DNA of 64,000 bases from Piscicola geometra. Its lineage: Eukaryota > Annelida > Clitellata > Hirudinida > Piscicolidae. How positions within the stretch are numbered: position 1 is the first letter of the stretch; each line of letters begins with the position of its first letter. A program made the position numbers and the translations under genes. Positions 54,365 through 64,000 of the stretch are shown piece by piece. The notes below the pieces were generated by a model. The model worked only from the letters and a program-made list of their open reading frames with translations. It did not search any database and was not told the DNA's origin. The stretch is from NCBI GenBank assembly GCA_943735955.1, contig OX030958.1:5279626-5343625 (forward strand), written 5' to 3'.

Positions 54365-56966
54365 GGTTTCAGAAGATGTATTAGGTGGGAGATCTTTTTA
54401 GGGTGCACCTACTTGAATGTTGTTTCTACACTTTAATTTGAAAAGAATATCACTAAAAAATATGATAGAATATTTTCAACTAAAAGTTGATGATCTCTTT
54501 TTCAAGGGTCTCAAGTTATTAAATATGAAAAGCCAAGTAACTTCATCAAGAATATTCAGCAGTTCTATTTAAACTTTTTTCAATAGTTATCAATCGTCAA
54601 TTATGTTTACTCATTGTCACATCTAGCCTTTATATCGACTGCATATGAAACTAAATAGGTACTTTCGCGTATACATTCATAGAAGTATACACATTAAGTA
54701 TCGTGATTGAAGTGACACGACTTTTTCAACAGATAATTTGGGGCCTATTAGGTGAATTATTTGGTGTTCATAGAAGGATTTGTATAGTCTTATATAGTTT
54801 TATAAACTGGTCGTGAAATCACTGAATTTTTAAAATTTTTATCAGTATTTAAAAAGTAAAAATAAGACTTGAGACATAAGGAAATCAAATTACTGTTGAC
54901 CCGGGGTATTCTCTATAAAGACTTCATATGTTTATATTTATAAATATATAAAAAATCTCTTTATTAAGCTAAATATATCAATTTAATCTGCCTAATAACA
55001 GATTTTTTATCTGAAAAGAATAATTCATTGAATAAATAACAGTTTATTAATCAGTAATTATTTTAGTATATCCTTGTGGAGACTTGAGACGTGTGTATGT
55101 GTACACTTTGGAGCTTGACGAGCGTGATAAGCAAACGTGACGAAGATAACTATAAATAGAAAGTCGTGATGAATCATGCTGATCGCTGAATCGGAAAATG
55201 ACAATGATTCTATAACAATAGACCTTCATTCAAATGCTAGTGTTTTCTATTCACCATAGACTTCTGTTTTATGAATTCTTTATTCTTTCAGTCACACTTT
55301 ATTTTTTCCTTTGAAAAAAATCTCGCTAAAATGATCATTAAATTAAGAAGGTGGTTACTTTATAACGTCAACTAAAACTTTTTTCAACATTATTTAAGCC
55401 GTCTATAAAACCTTTTGAGAATATTATCATCATCAGCACCATCATTGAACTGGAGCAAATAAGAGGTCAAGAGGCTTCTTTTCCGAAATGACTTTTCATT
55501 AGTTTTCTGTTCACTGCCCGTGATTTTAAGTTCACTAAAACTATAGGAATTATGCATTTTTCGGTCTCAATGTTGTGTTCGAATACTGCATAAAAGTTTA
55601 ATTAAAAAAAATTATTAAGGTTTATGAGACTACCTTTCATATTTTTATTCTTCTGAATAAGCTTGGAAATTTTTACAATACGATAAAATTTGAATAGGAA
55701 TTGAGCTTTAAAATTTAATTTCAATGAACATTAACATTTTTTATATGTTGCTAAAATCTCCTTTTTTCTAGGAAAAAATATTTTTGCTTTACAAATTGAA
55801 AAAGGCTTTTAAAACATATATTTTCTGTTTAGTGAACTGTTTATGCTAATCCATTTATTTATTAGTTTTGAATGCCTTCTATCAAAAAATGCGGACTAAC
55901 CTAATGGTATATTTATAAAGTTATATAATTTAAAAAGTAGATTTATTTGGTGTAATTTTATGAGTATTAATGTAATAAACTCATTTTTAACTTATCATGT
56001 TCATGTAATAAATAAATTGTGGTTTAAAATGTACTTAATTTTTTTTGTAACTATTTTTTTTATTGGAGCCAAAATTATAAATTTGAAAGTGAAAATGTAA
56101 TCAGTTAGAGATTTTTATATTCAAAAAATCATTCCACAGAAAGATGATAATTCATATCTGATAAAATACGTCAATTTTTAGGAATAATAAAACAATTGTC
56201 CCGAGTCAGAAGCATGTTTTAGTATATAGAAACGACAGGATGTGTCATTGGACTGATATAAAAATATTGTTTAATAAATAAATAAATAAATTTATAATAT
56301 TAGAAAAGTATTTTCAATTTGATCTGGGAAGCTGGAAAATTGAAAATATTGTCACGAAGACTTTGACAGTCATAAAAGCCATACACTCAATCTATACTAT
56401 AGGAATTAACGGCATTATGAAAGTTGAACATAAAATTGTTTAATTGTTAAAAAAATAATCATTTTCTAATATATTAAGTGGCTAAATAAAATATTTAGAA
56501 TATGAACTTAAACATTTTTACGTTAATAAAAGTTCAGCGAATTATTGCACCAAACAAGTTTGCTGAATTATACAAACATTTAAAAAACTTCATAAAATTG
56601 CTTTAGCATCAATAAGATTATACTTGAAATATATTTGGCCACAAACAGTATTTAGCGATTCATTGCCAAAGAATCCGGCACAAAATCTTTTATACAGGAG
56701 TTCTGTAAAAGAAGAAGTGCATTTGAAGTGTCGTGCAGGTAAATAAGCTAATGTAACTGCTATTATCTTGCTAATGTCATATAAGCATTTTGAAATATTT
56801 TTCAAAATAAAATAGTTTTAAACAAATTCAAATAAATCCAGAATGATATAGCTCATTAAACAAAAATTGTAATAAAAAATGTTCTCTTTATTTTTGCTAT
56901 AATTCTGAAATTTGTGATATTTATTATATTAAAAACACATTTAATTTTCTTCTTTTAAATTTGCAG
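54365..56966. other. Intergenic between the divergent Smaug and TPGS2 genes
   Basis: About 2.6 kb of AT-rich sequence that should include the Smaug promoter and perhaps 5' exons of TPGS2. No exon was convincingly recognised. Confidence 0.4.
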
Positions 56967-57080
56967 ACGATAATTTTTTTTGGTTAAAATCTCACGAAAG
57001 AACTAATAACATATATCGTTTCCATACCTTTGCGTACAAGAAAACCATAGAAACGGATTTTAAAACAAGCTTGCAAAGTG
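56967..57080 (+). CDS. Possible 5' exon of TPGS2
   Basis: TTTGCAG acceptor at 56966 and an AGTG|GTTTTG donor at 57080 bound an open 114-nt stretch that starts in phase 2 and ends in phase 1. It joins in frame to the next TPGS2 exon. Its product (DDNFFWLKSHERTNN...) does not resemble the known N-terminus of the family, so it may be chance. Confidence 0.25.
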
Positions 57081-57494
57081 GTTTTGATGTTTAACGTTCC
57101 AAGTGAAAAAACTGCAAACAAAATTCTTGAAGATTTTTTTACACCTCTTTTGAACTACTTAAGTTTGTCTGAATTATTTTATCCCCATTTTTAAAGTCTA
57201 GCTTAGTTTGTCTTTTGTCTTTTGACCTCTATGTGACCTCTATACACTTTGATCATATTTAATAGGCTATTGGGGGTTTTTCATTAAAGTAATTTTCAAT
57301 ATTAGTTAGTTCTATAAAAGTTTAAAATTATAATAAGTTAATCTAACAAATTAACGTTCAGCTTCTAAGTTTTAAATAATGTTGAATAGTTAGACAACTC
57401 ATTTTTTTCTATTTAAAATACTCTTGAAAAACTGATAATTGTAAAAATAAAAACTCATAAATGAAAAATTACATTTTTTAACTTCTCATTGTAG

Positions 57495-59472
57495 ACAAAC
57501 ACCCAAACATTTCGGATGTGATTTTGAAATACAACCCTCCAGTCAATTCTTTTCACGAATGGCAGCAGGTTCTTACTAGTAAAGTATCATAAAAAATTGC
57601 TTATAAAAACTTATGAAAACTAGTTTTAAAATGTGAAAGCACATTAATTTGTTATCATCAAATACAACACTTTCTGATAAATGTAAAAAAATCCGAGCAT
57701 AACATAAAATGTTCATATAATTAATTAATAACACAATTTTACGACTCACTATTTTATTCAAATTTGTTTACAGAAAAATAGATGCATGTTACCAGAAGAC
57801 TTTAAGACCTTCTACTCACTCTGCGATGGTTTTGAACTCAAGTGGAGTTTCAAGATCAACGGTGAACTCAATAATTGAGTTTGAATCATTACTAAAAAGT
57901 TGCATGCTTTAATGCGGTTTAAAATGTATTTGTGTTTAAACATATTTAGATGAAATTTCACTTCAAGGGAGCTTCAAAAAGCCTTAAACGTTTTTACTCA
58001 AAATAAACAATGAATTACAGTTTAATCTCTATGGGAAAAAATCACTGGTCAATTCCTGATGTATATTTCAGATTTCATATTGTATAACCCAACTAAAAAA
58101 CCATAGATTCCACGATTCACCCGCTGGGTCATATGTCTTTGAATGCGCTCTCTGACGTTCAAAAGGTTCACCTTCATTCCAACTCAAATTTCCATCCAGA
58201 CGAATTATATTTAGAAGGTAAAAATTAAAACATTTTTTACATTTAAATATTTACTTGTTTCAAACAATAAATTGGTTTGAATCTAGTGTGACTTAATAGA
58301 ATGGAGAGTAACAAAATAGAAGTGCTCTCTTAATTATATATGAATAAAATCCAAAAGACCAGGCCCGTCTCAATGGAAAGCAGGAGCTATTTGAGCTGCA
58401 CTCTACTTCTGTTTTTTCCAAAGTCTGCTTAGCCATCAACAAAACTGATTATACAACGGGTAAGAAACAGGAAACACCTAGTTACATTAAATTCAATAAT
58501 TGTAAAAACATTTTTATAGAATAAAAATTGATTTCACGGCTTTAAGTTTTTAAAACCACTTTTTTTTCAAAGTAATTTTTGTCATTATTATTTGTTGTTT
58601 TACTTTCGTTTCAAACGGTTTTTTTACTTTTCTTCGACATTTATTTTTCTTGACTGTCAAATTTTTAAGACACTTCAATCTTTTTTCCCAATTTGTGATT
58701 AGTTTCGTATCCTACTTTTCATCCACTCTACCAAACAACAAGTCAGCTCACCAGAGAGAGAATGTTCGATAGTTTTTTTGGACAGATCCCTTCAGACGCA
58801 CCTAATCAGTCCCTTTTTCTCGGCTTATCTCTCCATCATGATTTCTCATCTGGGTCTTCCGAATTGGCACTATCTTTTCACTCCCTTCTCAATCTCACCC
58901 GTTAATCAAGTTTGAAGCATAGTAATTAATACAATAAATATTTATTTTATTTGTGAAATTTTGTCTTTAAAATTGTGTACTATTAATAATATTTCAAACA
59001 ATTCTATTGGTATTTAATTTAGAAATATTTAAATTATAAGTAAATCTTTTTTTATAATAGAATTACAAATTTGATGATATTGATTATTCTGAATACTTAA
59101 TCATTTTCAACATTTAAAAACCAATTATTGATATCTCTTTTAGGCATACTTGGACATATTTTGCCCAGTGAGAGCATCGATTGATGCAGGTTTGAATGTA
59201 AATCATCGCAAAACTAGTCTTAAGATTAATTTATCAAGCTTGGAAAATAATAGAATCAACATAGACAACGCTAGCAGACACAAATCCGAAAAAAAGTGAG
59301 AAATATTTTATAATTGTCTCATTAACCATCTCAAACAAATTTCTTAAAGAAAAAAATAAAAATTTATAATATATTTGTTATCTGATTCATTTAAAATTAA
59401 TTTAACAATTCAAAATTTTACAGAGGATCTAACGCGTTGATGCCTATTTCAAGGAAAAAATCATTTTTCTGA
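57495..59472 (+). CDS. TPGS2: Tubulin polyglutamylase complex subunit 2
   Basis: Exons are 57495-57568, 57774-57861, 58107-58217, 58358-58459, 58743-58909, 59144-59295 and 59424-59472 (stop TGA). All join in phase and encode about 247 aa after an unidentified N-terminal exon. TPGS2 is a subunit of the TTLL1 tubulin polyglutamylase complex, which modifies axonemal and neuronal microtubules. The family hallmarks are KNRCMLPEDFKTFYSLCDGF (human NNCVMPEDVKNFYLMTNGF), then LKWSFKI, IHPLGHMSLNAL, LFELHSTSVFSKVCLAIN, IVFLDRSL and SHLGLPNWHYLFTPFSISP. The acceptor at 58743 was preferred over the TTAG at 58702 because only it restores the frame at a run of seven T. The C-terminal Lys/Ser-rich tail is shorter than in human. 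An AATAAA lies at 59723-59728. The gene is convergent with the 599-aa gene. Confidence 0.92.
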
Positions 59473-59722
59473 CTGAATTAATCTTCCTACTTGAACCGTT
59501 TTTACTAGCTCATTACCCAGATTGGCATTTAAGTTGTCTTACCTCATTCATGCGTATCCTATTAAGCTAGCTTATTAGTTTTCATCAACCTTATTGGCTT
59601 TTCTAATTGAGCTCTTGTGTTTTTGAAAAAAGTAATTGTTTAAATAACTTTAATGAACGACTAGCAACTTACTATGCATTTTTAAAATTAAGTTAATTAT
59701 AATGCCATCAACATAGAATTTC

Positions 59723-59728
59723 AATAAA
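59723..59728 (+). terminator. AATAAA polyadenylation signal of TPGS2
   Basis: Canonical hexamer 250 nt past the TPGS2 stop and 82 nt short of the convergent gene's stop at 59810. Confidence 0.45.
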
Positions 59729-59809
59729 TAGATAAATATAGTAGATTAACTACGAACTTAAAAAATAATTTGAACATCGATGAAACAGCCGATGAAGATG
59801 CTTGCTTAT

Positions 59810-62447
59810 TCATTTGAACGAGAAGTAGTTGGGGTCGTTTCTAACTTTGCACAACACCTCTCTCGCCTTCTTGCGAGTTTCCGAAAGGGTTGGTGTAAAA
59901 GAGTCCTGGTGTTGAAATAAATTCCATTTTGTTAATAATGTAACAATTCTTCAAAGTTTAAAAATATTTTTTTTCTCAATATTTATAAACAATAGAAAAT
60001 TTAGTATAATAAAACAAAAGAAAGGCAAAGTTTTGATTTTAAAAGCGTAAAAGTAATGAAAGAATACAAATTATTTTATTTTTCATTCCATTCTAAATGT
60101 TAAATATAGTTTTCTTTAAAAAATCAAGACAAACCGGTATATTAACTCTGTATATGGAACCGGTGTAAGATCTGACTCTAGGAGGGCTAGACCTGGCATT
60201 GCTGTCATAACCACTATCGTTTTCTTGATTCCTATTTATCCTTCTATCTGATTTTGATCTTCGTTTTTCTACATTCGAACTTCTTTGAATGTTAAAAATA
60301 ATATAAAGAATTTTCCCAAGAATTATAATAAGTATTTAATTTATAAAATGATGAAAACATTCTAAAATAGATAAAAATATATGTAAGTATCTAACCGGTC
60401 AGAAGTACTGCTGTCACTGGAAGGTATCAAGTAACGGTCCATCATTTGTCGATGTCTCGATAGATTGTCCCGACCACTCATCGTTTTCCTTCTCGGGTCT
60501 TTACTCAGATTCTCACTTTGCTCTTTCTTGGTCTTGAGTTTTTATTTGAAAATTGAAATAAATATACTTTTTGAAAAGAAAAAAATGTCTTAAACTCATT
60601 GAAATAAAAAATTTCTTTAAAAAAGGTTTTTAGTTATCTCACTTCTACACAAGAGCTTCTCTTTGGAGGCTCGACTTTAAACATAGAAGAACTTAGCCCT
60701 GATTCAATTTTGAAGTATTTATTATCATTTTTCAACACCTGTTCCATCTGTTAAACAACGCCATAATGATTATTTATTTTCAAAACTCACCCACTACAGA
60801 AGATCTATTAGTGGAACCGAAGGAGCTTCTATCATTGAGAACCGAGGAATTTCTGTAGTTTGAAACGATTGAAGAAGGCCGACTGAGAGGTGCTGCTGTG
60901 CTGGTAATCATGACAGACTGAGGTCTGGACATAAAACTGTGATGTTTCATTTGATCTCCTATCGCCACACTCCTTGACCGCTCAGGCACCATCAAACTTA
61001 CGTAACCAGTGCTTCTGGATTGCGGTATACTTGCTTGGTAGTGCATGGGAGTGGTTGATCTTCTCATAGAGGCTCTGGAAAGCGAAGCAGGTCTGCTACT
61101 GTCTCCAAGGTCTCTTTGTGCTGAAGTCCTGCTTGAAACAATATTTGATTCAGCTACCACTGTTTTATCTTTTGGTAAAGATTCGTTATGCTCATAAGTC
61201 TGTGACTGTTTGTAAGCCTTGAGGTTCTTCGTTAGAGAAGATAGAAGCACATCGTCACTGCGGTAGTCGTAATTAAGATTGTGGGTGGTTGGGTGGTAGG
61301 AGGAGTTCTTAACTACAACACTTTTTTCATTTTTCGCTGGATAGTAAGGACGATGCAGAGATTCACGCTTTTCTACATGCACCTCTGAAGCAGGTCGGTA
61401 TGTGGATCGGCTTGCATGGTACGACTGACTTCTGTTTAGGGAGGGCTTGGTGTTATTGATTTCATCCAGATAAGTGCTGTAGTGGCTGCTTGTTCTGCGT
61501 GTAACTGGCTCATAACTCTGTGAAAAAAATTTAAAATGTATTTACAATTTTGATTTTTATAATTGTGCTGCTTCATATTGTTTTCAGAAGTGATAATCGT
61601 TGTTTTTTAAAACAAGTTATCGAAATATCTAAGTTCCAATATTATAATCTAATTTAAATTTAATACTAAAAAATTCAATCAAAATTTTAATAGTTTATAC
61701 TCAATCATTAGCTCATTTTTCCATAATTTACATATTTAGAAGTAACTGGCTCCCGATTGTATTTTGATTCTACTGGAGGCTTAGAAGTTTGTCTGTTATA
61801 GCTAAATCCAGAGTCGTAATGACTGGTGTTGGAGCCCAATTGGGAAGAAATATAGTTTTGGAAGACGGTGTTGGGGCGTGAAGAAGGTGTGGTGAAGGAC
61901 ATAGGTTGGGGAGATGAATAGCATGAAGAGGATTGACTCCGAGCTTTGTACGAATAAGAAGGCTTGTATGGAGCTGTGTAGTAGGATTCATATGGCTTGG
62001 AGTAAATCTGTTCATGTGCATCGTGACTGAAACCAAGGTAAGAAGATTCTTGGTAAGGGTCATGAAGGTTCAGAGACTGATAAGCACTACCAACGCCTGT
62101 TTTTGAAGACCAAGACGTGTAGCAGCTTGGCGAGTACTCTGGTCTAGTTCTATTTTGAAGGGGTCGTTCTATTTTTGAATCTTGATAGTAGGAATGAATT
62201 CCTGCCGGTCTAATGAGGTTGGTAGCCAAGGATGAACTCCGAACAGTCTTGTGAGGCTGCACCATTGAAGAGTGACGTGACTGCTGAAAATGTTTGTTTG
62301 TATGTGTTAAGCGAATCGTAAATGGCCTAGTTTTTGGTTAATAAATGTTTTTTCCTATATAAATGTTGTTTCTTAAAGCCATGTTATGTTGCTTACTCTA
62401 GTCACTCTTGGCTCTTTCGATTCCACCCTCTTATACCACCTATCCAT
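59810..62447 (-). CDS. Unrecognised 599-aa Ser/Arg/Tyr-rich protein
   Basis: I do not recognise this gene, but the exon chain is strong. Exons are 62397-62447, 61732-62283, 60795-61517, 60643-60747, 60396-60532, 60147-60282 and 59810-59905. All junctions are in phase and the sum is exactly 1800 nt (599 aa plus TGA). The start MDRWYKRVESKEPRVTR follows a GCGCAG splice-acceptor-like site 7 nt upstream. The product is basic and disordered-looking, rich in Ser, Arg, Tyr and Pro. Ser-Arg-Pro words recur (SRPASLSRAS, SRPQSVM, LSRPSSIVS). A more ordered-looking segment is MEQVLKNDNKYFKIESGLSS. The C-terminus is helical and conserved-looking: SETRKKAREVLCKVRNDPNY. No signal peptide, membrane span or catalytic motif is seen. 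A cytoskeletal or microtubule-associated phosphoprotein is one possibility, without direct support. Confidence 0.8.
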
Positions 62448-63890
62448 TTTTGACCTGCGCAAAAACTTGTATTAAAGCTTTTATTTTCCACTTTCAATTT
62501 TTTTACAATTATCTTTAGACCTTAGTATTTGATTCATTTAGAAAATTCAATTTTAAAAAATAGTTTAATTCTAATAGAAGAAATATATTACAAACCGATT
62601 TCAAAGAATGCTTTGTGATGGTTTCATTAGCACCTTCACTACACTGTTGCAGATATCTTGAAATAAGATTATTAAATGATGTTAATAGGTATTTTAAATG
62701 CTTTGAGCCCATATTATATTAGTTAATTGAGATGTCTGTCTTCTAGTTTATAGAAAATTGTAACAAATACTACTAAACTAATATTTATACGCAAATAATT
62801 CAAAACTATAAATTGATAACTTGATAAAATGATAAACAATTTTAATCGATAAATAAACTTTTACTTGAAACTCTACCGGCTGATCCTACCTCACAGCAGC
62901 AGCCCTCAGCACTATCATCTCGCCTACTATACCATCTTTATAGCCTCTGCGTTCGATATACATGCGGGGAAATTATTTATATATGCAAGTCTGTTTTGTA
63001 GGTAATTTAAGATGTTTTTACTATTTGTCTTAATGTTGCTTTTAAATAGTATAATTACAGAATTTTGGGTTTTGTCTTATATTAAAACACAAAATATGTA
63101 AAGTCATTATTTTAAAATAAACTTTCCAGCTACAAGAAAATATAATTCAAAAAGTATACTCGAAATTCAATTATAGTGAAATATTGAACTTAAAATTACT
63201 TCGACCTGTAGTTTATTGAAAATTTTTGGTCCCATTGAGATAGAAATAGTTCAATTTGAGGGAAGGAGTAATTAATTCTGGGAATAGAAACATTTATAGT
63301 AACATTTTGAAGTTAAAATTAGAACAAAAAGCAACGCCAAAGTGAATCTGCTTTATAAATAGGTGAAATAGCGGAATGGTGAGCAATAGAATAGTCTGGG
63401 ATTCCACAGATGATCTGTCGTTTTGCATGTGAAGTATGGAGTGAAAATAAATTGAGAAAATATGAAAATTCAAGTAAATGATAAATTAGATGGTAGTATG
63501 TAATATTATTTATTCTTTAGTAAGAAAGTCTATCACATTGAAATCATCGACAACACAAAAAAGTTTAAACTTTTTTATACCAAGATTCTGCGTTTTTTAA
63601 CATAAATTGTTCAAAAATTTTACCGGGTTCCTAATCACTTTTCATAAATAATTATGAAATTAAATCTCAAATGAAATATAAAAAGTGAGTATTAACGTTT
63701 GTTTTATTGGTTTTGGTAGTTTAACGTACACGAAAAGATGTTTTCCATCTTTCGACTCTTCATAGGTTTTTGGACAACAATTATAATTATTGTTAAAAGA
63801 TTTTTAAATGAATTATTTTTAAAATGTACGATATGTTGTAAGAAACTTATTCAGCTTTTAGATTACGCATCATTGCAAACCTGTTCTAGC
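62448..63890. other. Intergenic, no gene seen
   Basis: AT-rich upstream flank of the 599-aa gene. A less AT-rich patch near 62875-62965 has no recognised coding potential. Confidence 0.4.
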
Positions 63891-64000
63891 AGGGGCAGCG
63901 ATCTGCTGCAAATCTTGGGGGGGTCCTACTCAGTATAGACGGTGATTTTGGGGTCCAAATCATTGAAGTGGACCTCTTCACTACCAAAAAGTGGGGGGGT
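63891..64000 (+). repeat. Second copy of the G/C-rich interspersed repeat (runs off the window)
   Basis: GGGGCAGCGATCTGCTGCAA, GGTCCTACTCAGTATAGACG, TTTTGGGGTCCAAA and CTACCAAAAAGTGGGGGGGT match, in order, the element at 10284-10660. The AT-rich foldback core present there is missing here. Confidence 0.6.

Noticed and set aside
58703..58742. TTAG at 58701-58702 as the TPGS2 exon acceptor
   Set aside because: It breaks the frame relative to the previous exon; AAG at 58740-58742 restores it and improves similarity.

Overview
The window is AT-rich nuclear DNA from an invertebrate-type animal. Genes are split by many GT-AG introns, some of them several kb long. There are no operons or bacterial signals. 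Every recognisable gene is metazoan: CDP-diacylglycerol synthase, profilin, a Dpy-30-motif protein, a MORN-repeat protein, a receptor tyrosine kinase (RTK), Smaug/SAMD4 and TPGS2. The repeats are LINE remnants, a tRNA-derived SINE family, a foldback/MITE-like element, satellites and very long GT tracts. The phylum cannot be fixed from this sequence alone.

Layout. 0.67-1.6 kb: a 5'-truncated, frameshifted non-LTR retrotransposon. 3.97-9.69 kb (-): CDP-diacylglycerol synthase, reconstructed as 11 coding exons (446 aa), with one GC-AG intron and a duplicated 97-nt exon that looks like a mutually exclusive pair. 10.2-10.7 kb: repeats. 12.38-13.12 kb (-): profilin (3 exons, 139 aa). 14.35-16.56 kb (-): a small DYDC-like protein (4 exons, 160 aa) with a 1.2-kb MITE-like insertion in its second intron. 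17.46-18.86 kb (+): a MORN-repeat protein with a Glu-rich tail, divergent from the DYDC-like gene. 19.56-24.17 kb (+): a 1449-aa protein with one N-terminal Ig-like domain and a long low-complexity body. 28.54-38.98 kb (-), with a tentative first exon at 44.1-44.3 kb: an RTK with a fibronectin-III-like ectodomain and an FGFR-type kinase. 47.15-54.36 kb (-): Smaug/SAMD4 homologue (10 exons, 898 aa), one intron of which carries about 400 bp of pure GT/CA repeat ending close to a splice acceptor. 57.5-59.47 kb (+): TPGS2. 59.81-62.45 kb (-): an unrecognised 599-aa Ser/Arg/Tyr-rich protein in 7 exons, convergent with TPGS2.

Functional themes. Three genes have cilium/axoneme-type domains or families (DYDC-like, MORN, TPGS2), and the first two are head-to-head neighbours. 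The others are housekeeping or signalling genes: phospholipid synthesis, actin, RTK signalling and post-transcriptional repression. Exon models were built by hand from splice sites, codon phase and recalled family similarity. For most genes the summed exon lengths are an exact multiple of three, which supports the models, but no transcript evidence was available. The most notable observation is the apparent mutually exclusive exon pair in a transmembrane segment of CDP-DAG synthase.
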